Both the position numbers and the translations under genes were made by a program. Below are positions 1 to 6,437 of a DNA stretch of 16,806 bases, in pieces; position 1 is the first letter of the stretch, and every line of letters begins with the position of its first letter. The notes beneath the pieces were generated by a model, which searched no databases, was not told where the DNA came from, and worked only from the letters and a program-made list of their open reading frames with translations. Source of the DNA: CAVTUU01 sp045804965 (GTDB taxonomy: Bacteria; Chloroflexota; Chloroflexia; Thermomicrobiales; UBA6265); assembly GCA_045804965.1 (NCBI GenBank), contig JBJMMD010000056.1:1-16806 (forward strand), given 5' to 3'.

Positions 1-292
1 TTGGACCGGCGAAGTGGTGGCCCACCATCTCGCCACGGCGGTTGAACAATTGGGCCTCGGGCGCCTTGAAGGTCCAGACGAAGGCGGAGGCGTCGTCGGG
101 CTTGGCCGCACAGGTGTAGATTTGGACACCGCGCGCATGGAGGTCGAAGAGAAGCACAGCGCCTGCCGGTGGGGCCAGGTTGGCCGGAACGTTGTCGGCG
201 GTGGGAGTTCCCTGGGCGGTCGCCGACCCGGCGAGGCTCCCGAACAGGGCGATGGCAAGGAGTGCCAGGGTTGTGATGCCGATTTTCCGCAT
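1..292 (-). CDS. DUF3455-family secreted protein, N-terminal part
   Basis: This reading frame runs off the left edge, so only the first 97 residues are present. It starts with a signal peptide: basic MRK, a hydrophobic run at about residues 5-24, and an ATAQ-type cleavage region. Residues 45-97 hold the hallmarks I associate with DUF3455: hydrophobic VLLFDLHARGVQIYTC (46-61), then WTFKAPEA (73-80) and a G-x-H-x-AGP motif at the end. The ATG is well supported by a purine-rich AGGAAGG ribosome site about 7 bases upstream. Family members are secreted or periplasmic and have no established biochemical role that I know of. The gene reads divergently from the decayed region to its right. Family assignment is from recalled motifs; the missing C-terminal part prevents a length check. 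Confidence 0.8.
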   Translation of the reverse strand, partial: MRKIGITTLALLAIALFGSLAGSATAQGTPTADNVPANLAPPAGAVLLFDLHARGVQIYTCAAKPDDASAFVWTFKAPEAQLFNRRGEMVGHHFAGP

Positions 293-330
293 TAGATTTC
301 CTTCCTCTTATGTGAGTGATCCAAATCGCA

Positions 331-340
331 CGACCGGTCG
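331..340. promoter_or_regulatory. Perfect 10-bp palindrome upstream of the DUF3455 gene
   Basis: CGACCGGTCG is its own reverse complement and lies about 39 bases upstream of the minus-strand DUF3455 start, where an operator could sit. No flanking promoter hexamers are clear, and short GC palindromes are common in GC-rich DNA, so this is only a candidate. Confidence 0.15.
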
Positions 341-451
341 GACCGTTCGCTGGTCGCATGGTGGTGTTCCCGAGCGGCAGGCTCGGGTACGGTTCAATTG
401 TGGCGAGAGATGAGTTCCAACGCATCGGTAAGATTGCCGAATCGGCGCTGA

Positions 452-652
452 ACCGGGGATCGACGCGGCACGGGCCAGCGCCCTGACCGTCAGCTCGAGT
501 CGCTGTTCTCGGTCCAACAAGGGACTCTGCTGGTCGGGATGCCGCGGCAAATCGACGCGATCTGCGTCGGTGCGATCGAGCCGCTGCACCTGACCGGCAT
601 TCGGCGCAACCCGTTCTTCCTGAAGGTCGCGCGGACGCTCGGCACAGCGTGA
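452..652 (+). pseudogene. Unrecognised gene remnant (C-terminal fragment)
   Basis: An open frame without a plausible start codon or ribosome site runs to a TGA at 650-652. From about codon 17 it reads like real protein, for example QIDAICVGAIEPLHLTG followed by an Arg/Phe-rich tail ending in a short hydrophobic stretch. The frame just upstream (about 405-480) also looks protein-like but is offset, which suggests a frameshift. I do not recognise the family. It lies in the same orientation as the LivF remnant downstream and may belong to the same decayed stretch. It could also be chance open frame. Confidence 0.3.
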
Positions 653-899
653 TTAGCCCCGAAAAGCGCCTACAGTCATACGACCGCCGGATCCTGTTCG
701 CGCGCTTCGCAGCCGGAGCTCCCGGCGTGTGAGCGGCACTGGCATTTCGCAGTGCTCGACTTGGGAGCGGCGATGGTTCACGGTCGCGCCGTGGACGTCG
801 AAGCCTACTTTGAACAATCCTAGGGACCGGCTGTCCACAAAGGGATGGGCTCCGGTCGCGTGCCATCAGTCTTCGACCCTTGCTTCCGCTTGATGCGCT
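653..899 (+). other. Decayed stretch with short protein-like frames
   Basis: No intact gene is visible. Two short plus-strand frames look like former coding sequence: 661-732 (23 codons plus stop) and 740-823 (27 codons plus stop, containing WHFAVLDLGAAMVHG). They are in different phases, lack ribosome sites, and I cannot name a family. The minus-strand frame over the same bases (653-838) has no better support. Confidence 0.3.
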
Positions 900-1151
900 C
901 TCGATCGCGGCGGTTCCCGAGCGCCCCGATTCGTTGAGCTGATTTTCGACAAGATTAGCGAACTGAAGCAAACGGGCAACACGGTGCTGCTTGTCGAGCA
1001 GATCGCGGCGAAGGCGCTCTCGAAGAGCGATCGCGGATACATGCTCGAACTGGGGCGGTATCGCTTTGCCGGCAGCGGAGCGGCCCCGCTAGCGGACGAG
1101 GGCGTGCGGCGAATGTGTTTGGGTGGGTCGCTCAGGCTGGAGCGAAGATAG
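900..1151 (+). pseudogene. livF: Remnant of a branched-chain amino acid ABC transporter ATPase (LivF type)
   Basis: The open frame ending at TAG 1149-1151 matches the C-terminal third of LivF, the ATP-hydrolysing subunit of Liv/urea-type ABC importers. Seen in order are a damaged Walker B / 'LDEPSLGLAP' equivalent (LD..GGSRAPR), an LIFDKISEL helix, the switch-region motif TVLLVEQ (LivF normally LLVEQNA), SDRGYMLELG in place of the usual SDRxYVLExG, and LADEGVRRMCLGG matching the typical LADExVRxAYLGG end. The P-loop, signature motif and start codon are absent, and a TGA lies in frame just upstream at 891-893. The protein cannot be functional as it stands. No Liv permease or binding-protein genes accompany it, so it is an isolated relic. 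Family assignment is firm; naming LivF over other ABC ATPases rests on the LLVEQ and ADE.VR..YLGG patterns. Confidence 0.75.
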
Positions 1152-1230
1152 CGCGACCGAAAGGCGCCGCCTATTATTGAAACAGCCGGCGCCTTGAGTA
1201 AGCAAAGTCGGCGTGGAACAGAGTCGCTGG

Positions 1231-1728
1231 CTAAAGGTAGTAGAACCGGCCCACGATGATGTATCCGCCCTGAATGACCCCTACTGACGCGCTCCAATAG
1301 GTAACGTCGACGGCGGTGCTTGATGTGGCGCCAGCCGGACAGCCGGCCTGCTCCGGCGTCAGGCTCGGCGCTGGCGTCGTCAGGCTGAACTGCGTGTTCG
1401 ACCGAATTTGGCTGTCCGGGATGAGCTGTTCACCGCGAAGGCCATAAAACGGAGCGGTCGCGTCGCCCAACAGCGTGCCAAATTGGTCGAAGCAATCCAC
1501 GGTCAATGACCCATACGCGACCAGGAATACGGTAGTGTCGTCTGGGTACTCAGTCGAGGCGTTCAGGCCGGAGATCGTGCCGGACGCGCTGAGCTGAAGC
1601 TCGCTCACGGTGAAGGTCGGGCTCTTCTTGAAGGCCGGAGCCTTCGTCGCGAAGGCAACCTGATCACTCACCCCTACCGCGAGCAACAGGGCCAGCGCCA
1701 TCAAACCAAGGGTCATTACTCGTCGCAT
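1231..1728 (-). CDS. Secreted protein of unknown function, 165 aa
   Basis: The protein opens with a typical Sec signal peptide (MRR, then a leucine/alanine-rich core to about residue 22, with likely cleavage near VAFA at 24-27). The mature part is about 138 residues, rich in Ser, Thr and Gly, with alternating hydrophobic residues suggesting a small beta-sandwich. It has only two cysteines, in the contexts VDCFDQ and AGCPAG, which could form one disulfide. No catalytic motif is visible and I do not recognise the family. The ATG is supported by GAGGAGAG about 8 bases upstream. It ends in a Tyr-rich stretch (GRFYYL). No gene overlaps it, so it is probably monocistronic. Confidence 0.75.
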   Translation of the reverse strand: MRRVMTLGLMALALLLAVGVSDQVAFATKAPAFKKSPTFTVSELQLSASGTISGLNASTEYPDDTTVFLVAYGSLTVDCFDQFGTLLGDATAPFYGLRGEQLIPDSQIRSNTQFSLTTPAPSLTPEQAGCPAGATSSTAVDVTYWSASVGVIQGGYIIVGRFYYL

Positions 1729-2040
1729 TGCGATGCTCTCCTCTTACGTTGTTTATGTTCATTCCTGCGCCCGCCACTTACCGGGACCGGTTCGATTGTG
1801 CCGGCTGGGCGTGGTCCGCAACATCCATGGAACTGTGTACATGGCCATGCAAAGTCGGCGAGATCTCAGGGGGAGCGCGCCGCAAGTCAGACATCCCGCG
1901 CCGCATGGTGACGAGTGGTTAGGGTTCTGTCCACGTGCGGACAAGAAGGCATCGCCGCCCGGCGATTTGACAGGTGGCGTTCATCTCAGCGGAAGCGACG
2001 GGGATCGGCTGCGCATCGGCGTTACGGTGACGGCTATATC
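1729..2040. other. Intergenic gap left of the replication island
   Basis: Apart from the ribosome site of the minus-strand secreted gene near 1735-1745, I see no supported gene here. Two overlapping plus-strand frames (1728-1922 and 1733-2044) lack ribosome sites and family resemblance. A TTGACA hexamer occurs at 1967-1972 but no -10 box sits at the proper distance. This gap should contain the promoter of the island and possibly its left boundary. Confidence 0.4.
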
Positions 2041-2259
2041 GTGATCGCTGAGGCGCCGCCAATTAAGCGCGTTGGTACGTCGCACCGAGTTGCCACAACA
2101 CAACGCCGAACAGAGATCCACGACAGCGCGCGCTCACGCATGGCTGCGCTCGCCGCTGAAGGCTACTCTCTTCGCCAGATCGCGCGCGAGCTTCAAGTTT
2201 CGCATGAGAGCGTGCGCTCGGTGCTACGTGAAGTGAACGTACATTTGATAAACTCATAA
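2041..2259 (+). CDS. Small helix-turn-helix DNA-binding protein
   Basis: The C-terminal half contains a clear helix-turn-helix of the resolvase/Hin type: MAALAAEGYSLRQIARELQV followed by SHESVRSVLRE, with 'S-LRQIA-EL-VSHESVR-VL' matching the usual spacing. The N-terminal 30 residues are basic and Thr/Arg-rich. At about 72 residues it is far too short to be a recombinase, so a regulatory or excisionase-like role is more likely. The GTG at 2041 is chosen because the frame upstream of it looks non-coding; the ribosome site there (GGTGA) is weak. An ATG at 1915 in the same frame has no ribosome site. It is the first gene of the island. Confidence 0.55.
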   Translation: MIAEAPPIKRVGTSHRVATTQRRTEIHDSARSRMAALAAEGYSLRQIARELQVSHESVRSVLREVNVHLINS

Positions 2260-2268
2260 AAGAAGGAT

Positions 2269-2297
2269 CCGCTCGCACCGTGTCACCGGCCGAGCGG
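2269..2297. promoter_or_regulatory. Stem-loop between the first two island genes
   Basis: CCGCTCG (2269-2275) pairs perfectly with CGAGCGG (2291-2297) around a 15-base loop. It begins 10 bases after the HTH gene stop and ends before the AAGGAG ribosome site of the next gene. There is no T-run, so it is not a canonical terminator. It may be an operator for the HTH protein or an RNA stabiliser. Confidence 0.3.
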
Positions 2298-2328
2298 TTG
2301 GCGAACGACTGAGAAGGAGTCGAACGCA

Positions 2329-2883
2329 ATGACGAGCGTACCAAGCGATCCCGGTCAACGACCGCTTGCCTTGCCATCTGGTATTCGCCACGAGTCGAGC
2401 GCTGTCATCCAATCTGACGCGGCCCAAATCGCCGATGCGCTGGCAGGCGTGGCCCATGCCGCCGCCCCTGTAATCGTGAAGGTTGGAACCGCGAGGGCAC
2501 TCGCTCAAGGCGGCAACGTTAGTATTCGCCTCACCCATCCAGAGACCGGCCGCGGCGTGACGCTCAGACCAAATGGGTCTCTCGTCCCCGACAATGGCGT
2601 GGAAGCAGACCTTCACGTCGTCTGGGACTTGGGGCGGAGGTTGCGTGTCTGGCGTCGAACGCGGCCCAAGCGGGGACGGCCCGCCGATGACCCAGACGAG
2701 CGCACCGCCGATTTCCTCGAGCGCCTCCCCGGAGCGGTGAAGAAATCCAAGCAACGCCGGCAGCACTTTCCGCTTCGCGCCTGGGACATTGCGTACGATC
2801 TCGGTATGTCCGAGGACACGTTGCGGGAGCGACTCGATACTGCCGGCCTGACGCTGGATGAAGCCAAGCGGGGCCAATTCTAA
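2329..2883 (+). CDS. HTH-tailed hypothetical protein of the island, 184 aa
   Basis: The ATG has a strong AAGGAG site with 9-base spacing. Residues 1-30 are disordered-looking. Residues about 50-105 alternate hydrophobic and polar residues and are probably a small alpha/beta domain. Residues 108-145 are strongly basic (RRLRVWRRTRPKRGRP, KKSKQRRQ). The last 40 residues form a predicted helix-turn-helix (AWDIAYDLGMSEDTLRERL, then AGLTLDEA), close to the fold seen in replication initiators and regulators. The basic linker plus HTH suggests DNA binding, perhaps as a regulator or origin-binding protein for the element. I do not recognise the family. Confidence 0.65.
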   Translation: MTSVPSDPGQRPLALPSGIRHESSAVIQSDAAQIADALAGVAHAAAPVIVKVGTARALAQGGNVSIRLTHPETGRGVTLRPNGSLVPDNGVEADLHVVWDLGRRLRVWRRTRPKRGRPADDPDERTADFLERLPGAVKKSKQRRQHFPLRAWDIAYDLGMSEDTLRERLDTAGLTLDEAKRGQF

Positions 2884-2978
2884 CCACCCGCGATTTATTG
2901 CGTATTTAATTCCGGGACATCGAGGCATCTCATTCCCTACCGTACGAGCATGAATTGCTCAACACGAGGGGGTCTCTG

Positions 2979-3185
2979 ATGCCTCGACTTATGGTAGAGC
3001 TCAGCCGCGACGAATTTGACCAACTTCGAAACCGAGCCCTGGAAGAATTGCGGCATCCCCGAGATACAGCCCGGATCATCATCCGGGAAGCGGTCTGCAC
3101 ACCGAGTCGTCCAACGCAGCCGATCACACCGAGAGAATCCCCCGCCCACCACGAGTCAGAGTTCGATCTGAGGGGCGCGGCATGA
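2979..3185 (+). CDS. Small ribbon-helix-helix-like protein, 68 aa
   Basis: The N-terminus reads PRLMVELSRDEFDQLRNRA, a short basic/hydrophobic strand followed by a helix, then LEELRHPRDTARIIIREAV, a second helix. This is the pattern of MetJ/Arc-type ribbon-helix-helix or related 'PRD-x-A-x-IIRxA' proteins that I recall from Chloroflexota and actinobacteria. The tail from about residue 40 is Pro/Thr-rich and low in structure. The ATG at 2979 is preferred over a TTG at 2955 because GAGGGGG lies 6 bases before it. Its TGA overlaps the ATG of the next small ORF by four bases. The likely role is autoregulation or copy control of the island, which is inference. Confidence 0.6.
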   Translation: MPRLMVELSRDEFDQLRNRALEELRHPRDTARIIIREAVCTPSRPTQPITPRESPAHHESEFDLRGAA

Positions 3186-3325
3186 GCAGTCCGCATGGCA
3201 GTTGCGTGCCCCCAATGCGAAATCCACTTGATCGACTGGTTGCCATTCTCGCGGCGATTGCTGAGCGACTTGAGCGCCGCGCTGCAGAGGAGCAAGAAGA
3301 CGGCGGCGAGGACATTGCCGCCTGA
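3182..3325 (+). CDS. Tiny translationally coupled ORF, 47 aa
   Basis: The ATG overlaps the TGA of the RHH-like gene in an ATGA, a typical coupling arrangement. The protein has a Pro/Cys-containing start and then an amphipathic helix (LDRLVAILAAIAERLERRAA) with an acidic end (EEQEDGGEDIAA). Such short helical proteins next to primases often bind a replication partner, but no family can be named. I prefer this frame to the alternative at 3195-3398 because of the coupling and the clean helix. No separate ribosome site is visible, which is consistent with coupling. Confidence 0.5.
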   Translation: MSSPHGSCVPPMRNPLDRLVAILAAIAERLERRAAEEQEDGGEDIAA

Positions 3326-3390
3326 CGGCAAGCGCGAGGCCGCGCCTGGCCGACCAACCAAGGGCGCGGAACCTCGCAGGAGCAACGACG

Positions 3391-3672
3391 ATGCGTAGCA
3401 ACAGTATACAGGACGAACCCACCAAGGCTCACAGCCCCTCAGCTGCCAAGCTGACAAACCTCGTCATCGGCGAATCGGTTCGCGTCAACACCAAAGGCAA
3501 GGGCATTGACGGCTGGACCGGCCCCATTCTCGCGCTCGACAGCGTTGCGATCCGACTTCAAGCGCACTCCTATCACATGACCTGGGGCTGTGGCTGGCTG
3601 CCAACGACCGATATCACCGTGGTTCCGTGGGTCACGATTGAGTCGATCGAAGTGCTGGCGGCAACATCGTGA
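3391..3672 (+). CDS. Small beta-rich hypothetical protein, 93 aa
   Basis: AGGAG lies 8 bases before the ATG. The first 20 residues are polar. Residues 23-90 alternate strand-like stretches with turns: GESVRVNT, WTGPILALDSVAIRLQ, DITVVPWVTIESIEVL. The spacing of the last two strands, with 'VVPW..I.SIE' at the end, resembles Sm/SH3-type small barrels, but this is impression rather than a family match. A central loop holds the only cysteine and is rich in aromatic residues (YHMTWGCGW). Its TGA overlaps the GTG start of the primase gene, so the two are probably co-translated and could work together in replication. Confidence 0.6.
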   Translation: MRSNSIQDEPTKAHSPSAAKLTNLVIGESVRVNTKGKGIDGWTGPILALDSVAIRLQAHSYHMTWGCGWLPTTDITVVPWVTIESIEVLAATS

Positions 3673-5879
3673 GCGCTACAACTGCGCCGGCAAAGCCTCA
3701 AGTGCTTGCGCCGAATCCGGCAGGGATTCCTGCCGAACTTCGCGAGCGCAGGCAATGGGTCGGTTTCCGCCTCGAACTCGTCACGCAGCGCGACGGCCGG
3801 CAGAAGTGGACGAAGGTTCCCTACAACGCGCGAACCGGGGCAAAAGCATCCACGATCGATCCAGCGACGTGGTCAAGCCTTGCTGAGTTGCTCGCGAATA
3901 TGGAGCGGTTCGGCTTTGACGGCATCGGCTATGTGTTCAGTGCCGATGACCCATATTGCGGGGTCGACTTCGATGGCTGCGTGGGCGAAGCCGGATTGAT
4001 TAACGAGCACGTCCAAGCGGAGCTCGGCGATCTTGCCACCTACACCGAGTGGTCCTGCTCGAAGACGGGGATCCATGCGATTGCCGCTGCGGCAATCAGC
4101 CGAGCCGGCAAGAAACCGCACATTGAGATGTATAACCAGGGCCGGTTCTTTGTGGTGACCGGGCATCGGCTCGACGGGACGCCGGCGACCATTGCGGCGC
4201 GGCAAGCGGTCATTGACGCCTTGCACCTGCGCCACTTCGGTCCGGAGCCGAGCAAACCGCCTGAACCCAACAGCCACCATCGGCACGACGAGTTGCCGGA
4301 TGGCGAGATCATCCGGCTCGCGACGGAGGCCGCCAACGGCGACAAATTCCGCCGCCTGTTCTTCAATGGCGACACGAGCGGGTATCCCAGCCAGAGTGAA
4401 GCTGATGCTGCCCTGTGCCTTATGTTTGCCTTCTGGACGGCACGAAACAGCGCGCAAATGGATCGGTGCTTTCGCCGATCGGCGCTGATGCGAGACAAGT
4501 GGGATACGAAACATTACGGCGATGGTCGTACCTACGGCGCTGCGACCATTGACCACGTCTGCGAGAACACCACTGAGACCTATACGTCGCCCTGGGAGGG
4601 GCACGGTCCCACGGTGAACACGACCAAAACGAGCAACCACCGCTTGGCGACCCATGAGATGCCGTGGCCCGTGCTCGACGACGCTGCGCTCTATGGGCTT
4701 GCCGGCGAGGTCGTCGACATCATCGATGCGCACACTGAGGCGGCAAAAATCGCCACACTGGGGACGTTCCTCGTGATGTTCGGCAACGCGGTCGGTCGCA
4801 CGCCTCACCTGCAAATCGGCAGTGATCGACACGGGTTGAACGAATTTATCGCCCTCGTTGGCGACACAGCCAAAGCCCGAAAAGGCAGTTCTCGCGGTGG
4901 GCCGCAACGCCTGCTGACGTCTGCTGACCCGCAATGGGGCGAGGAGCGGGTGCAAGGCGGACTCTCGTCGGGTGAGGGCCTGCTCGCCGCCATTGCAGAC
5001 CCCATTACGCGAACCAACAAACAGGGCGAACTCGAAGTGATCTTTGAGGGCAGCAAGGATAAACGGCTGACCTGTATTGAAGAGGAACTCTCGCAACTCC
5101 TGAAGGTGGCAGGCCGTCAGGGCAACATCATTTCGGAAATCGTGCGCCGCGGCTGGGATTCCCGGGACAGCCTGCGCACCATGACCAAATCGAGCCCCCT
5201 GACGGTGACCGGGCCACACATCAGTATCATCGGGCATATCACCGCCGGTGAGTTGCGGCGCGAACTCGATGACACCGCGCGCGCTAATGGCTTTGGCAAT
5301 CGCTTCCTGTGGCTCTGTGCCGAGCGATCGAAGGCCGAACCGTTCCTCGAGCCGATCCCTGACGAGACCGTTGCCAAGCTCGGTCGACGCATACGGGGCG
5401 CGCTCGATCATGCGCGACGAACGACCCGCGTCCAGTTCGACGATGAAGCGAAGGGGATGTGGCGAGAAATCTATCCCGATCTCTCAGACGGCAAGCCCGG
5501 GCTCGTTGGGTCGCTGATTGCCCGCGCCGAGGCACATGCGCTCCGCGTCGCATTGGCCTATGCCCTGCTCGACGGCGCCAGCGCGATCGGCGGAGCGCAT
5601 TTGCTCGCCGCGCTCGCCGTTATCGACTACGCCGAAGCCTCGGCCCTGTACATCTTTGGCGATGCCACCGGCGATTCCATCGCCGATCGCATCCTCGCTG
5701 CACTCCGTTCAACCGGCGCGATGACCCAGAACGACATCTATGAATTCTTCGGTCGGCACGTGAGCTCGAATCGCATTGGCCTCGCACTGGAAACCCTGGT
5801 CCGCGCGCATCTCGTCAGGAGTACCCAGGACAAAGAAACAGGCGGCCGCCCGCGAACCGTGTGGGAGGCAACCGCATGA
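3669..5879 (+). CDS. Bifunctional primase-polymerase / DUF3987 helicase-like protein
   Basis: This 736-aa protein is the probable replication initiator of the island. Residues about 20-190 are an archaeo-eukaryotic-type primase-polymerase domain: GVDFD (98-102) carries the metal-binding acidic pair, SKTGIH (131-136) the Ser-x-His nucleotide motif, and HIEMYNQGRFFVVTGHR (151-167) the third acidic residue and the following conserved strand. Residues about 205-300 resemble the helical NrS-1-polymerase-type bundle. Residues about 335-660 are DUF3987: a P-loop variant VGDTAKARKGSS (397-408), a Walker-B-like LTCIEEE (467-473), and NGFGNRFLW with a likely arginine finger (545). The last 70 residues look like a winged helix (DRILAALRSTGAMTQNDIY...). 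It should prime and copy DNA and unwind or load at an origin in the cytoplasm. The GTG start overlaps the upstream stop. No frameshift is seen. Confidence 0.9.
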   Translation: MSATTAPAKPQVLAPNPAGIPAELRERRQWVGFRLELVTQRDGRQKWTKVPYNARTGAKASTIDPATWSSLAELLANMERFGFDGIGYVFSADDPYCGVDFDGCVGEAGLINEHVQAELGDLATYTEWSCSKTGIHAIAAAAISRAGKKPHIEMYNQGRFFVVTGHRLDGTPATIAARQAVIDALHLRHFGPEPSKPPEPNSHHRHDELPDGEIIRLATEAANGDKFRRLFFNGDTSGYPSQSEADAALCLMFAFWTARNSAQMDRCFRRSALMRDKWDTKHYGDGRTYGAATIDHVCENTTETYTSPWEGHGPTVNTTKTSNHRLATHEMPWPVLDDAALYGLAGEVVDIIDAHTEAAKIATLGTFLVMFGNAVGRTPHLQIGSDRHGLNEFIALVGDTAKARKGSSRGGPQRLLTSADPQWGEERVQGGLSSGEGLLAAIADPITRTNKQGELEVIFEGSKDKRLTCIEEELSQLLKVAGRQGNIISEIVRRGWDSRDSLRTMTKSSPLTVTGPHISIIGHITAGELRRELDDTARANGFGNRFLWLCAERSKAEPFLEPIPDETVAKLGRRIRGALDHARRTTRVQFDDEAKGMWREIYPDLSDGKPGLVGSLIARAEAHALRVALAYALLDGASAIGGAHLLAALAVIDYAEASALYIFGDATGDSIADRILAALRSTGAMTQNDIYEFFGRHVSSNRIGLALETLVRAHLVRSTQDKETGGRPRTVWEATA

Positions 5880-5938
5880 CCTTTTCACGCTTTTCACCCT
5901 TTTCACGCAATGCGAGAAAGGACGCTTCCAATGGGTAG
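5876..5938 (+). CDS. Possible 20-aa repeat-encoded peptide
   Basis: An ATG overlaps the primase TGA (ATGA), and the frame then reads straight through the three 9-bp repeats, giving MTFSRFSPFSRN with a FSR/FSP repeat, and ends at a TAG after 20 codons. The stop is just past the start of the next gene (ATG 5931). This is the layout of a coupled leader peptide, but there is no independent evidence of translation; the repeats may be there for a DNA or RNA reason and the frame incidental. Confidence 0.3.
   Translation: MTFSRFSPFSRNARKDASNG
5881..5907 (-). repeat. Three tandem 9-bp repeats (CTTTTCACG type)
   Basis: Units at 5881, 5890 and 5899 read CTTTTCACG, CTTTTCACC, CTTTTCACG with no spacer, starting two bases after the primase stop codon. 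The unit is the exact inverse of CGTGAAAAG, found twice more in clusters downstream. Confidence 0.9.
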
Positions 5939-6296
5939 TCAGGGCTATGCAGCGCGTGCCAGGCACCATCTCAGCAGCGAGCTAGGCACAAATGAAGACA
6001 GCACAACATGCGTGAAAAGCGCATTAAGCGTGAAAAGTCCTCCGACTGAAGGTAACGGCGTCTCGGCGATGCGTGAAAAGCGCGAAAAGCCTGAGCTCGA
6101 ACCGCGTGAACTCGACGACATTCGCTCCTTCATTGCCGAGATGCCAGCGGTTGACCAATGGAACCTCGACGAAACGGCCGCCCGCATTCTGGCGATGAGC
6201 GACGCCGAACGCGCGGTCTATGCCGCAGCCCTGATTCATGACTGGCGGGCCTGGCGGCTGGCAATGGAGCAGTTCGCAGAAGGTGCAACGTCGTGA
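5931..6296 (+). CDS. Hypothetical island protein, about 121 aa
   Basis: The ATG at 5931 is preceded by AAAGGA with 8-base spacing; an ATG at 5910 in the same frame has no such site. Another possible start is ATG 6069, which would give a 75-residue protein opening MREKREKPELEPREL. The N-terminal 45 residues are low in structure and partly encoded by the inverted repeats. From about residue 55 there is an acidic, helical domain: LDDIRSFIAEMPAVDQWNL, then ARILAMSDAERAVYAAAL and HDWRAWRLAMEQFAEG. No catalytic motif or family is recognised. Its TGA overlaps the GTG of the zinc-ribbon gene. The repeat-rich N-terminal half may be non-coding leader, with translation from 6069. Confidence 0.5.
   Translation: MGSQGYAARARHHLSSELGTNEDSTTCVKSALSVKSPPTEGNGVSAMREKREKPELEPRELDDIRSFIAEMPAVDQWNLDETAARILAMSDAERAVYAAALIHDWRAWRLAMEQFAEGATS
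6011..6037 (+). repeat. Inverted cluster of 9-bp repeats (CGTGAAAAG), first
   Basis: Perfect CGTGAAAAG units at 6011-6019 and 6029-6037 flank a degenerate unit CGCATTAAG at 6020-6028, keeping the 9-bp register. The block can pair over its full 27 bases with 5881-5907, with both outer units perfect and the middle one poor, around a 103-base loop. Confidence 0.85.
6072..6089 (+). repeat. Inverted cluster of 9-bp repeats (CGTGAAAAG), second
   Basis: CGTGAAAAG at 6072-6080 is followed directly by CGCGAAAAG at 6081-6089. The 15 bases ATGCGTGAAAAGCGC at 6069-6083 are identical to 6008-6022 in the first cluster, each beginning with an ATG. In the frame of the surrounding gene the units encode REK-REK. 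Confidence 0.85.
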
Positions 6297-6429
6297 GTGT
6301 TGAAATCATGTGCCGCCGTTGCGGTCGCGCGTTTGAGGTCGACGTGAAAGCGACGCCAGGGCAGTGGTGGCAGCGCTTTCCAACGTGTCTCCTGAATGTC
6401 CGGCAAGCGGGGCACACACACGGAGGTAA
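6293..6429 (+). pseudogene. Small zinc-ribbon protein with an apparent frameshift
   Basis: The GTG overlaps the previous stop (GTGA). The protein starts MSVEIMCRRCGRAFEVDV, a first CxxC knuckle, and continues to WWQRFPTC at about residue 32. In the starting frame the second knuckle is lost and translation would run on to 6490, 53 bases into the next gene. Reading one phase over from about 6391 gives PECPASGAHTRR and a stop at 6427-6429, inside the ribosome site of the next gene. Removing the two bases CT from TGTCTCCTGAA would restore Cys-Pro-Glu-Cys, a perfect second CxxC. The ancestral protein was therefore probably a zinc ribbon of about 45 residues. Whether the shift is a real mutation or a sequence error cannot be told. 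Confidence 0.55.
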
Positions 6430-6437
6430 CACAACAC

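Noticed and set aside
1786..1812. GGTTCGATTGTG resembling a tRNA T-loop
   Set aside because: No cloverleaf stems or anticodon arm can be built around it. A similar 13-mer at about 390 (CGGTTCAATTGTG) is also not in a tRNA context.
2254..2928. 224-codon minus-strand frame
   Set aside because: It lies opposite the supported gene 2329-2883, which has a strong ribosome site and an HTH; the minus frame has neither.
3195..3398. 67-codon plus-strand frame
   Set aside because: The alternative at 3182-3325 has an ATGA overlap with the upstream gene and a clean amphipathic helix, and is preferred.
3873..5411. 512-codon minus-strand frame opposite the primase gene
   Set aside because: It is a GC-driven shadow of a clearly coding plus-strand gene; it is Arg/Pro/Gly-biased, with no ribosome site and no family motif.
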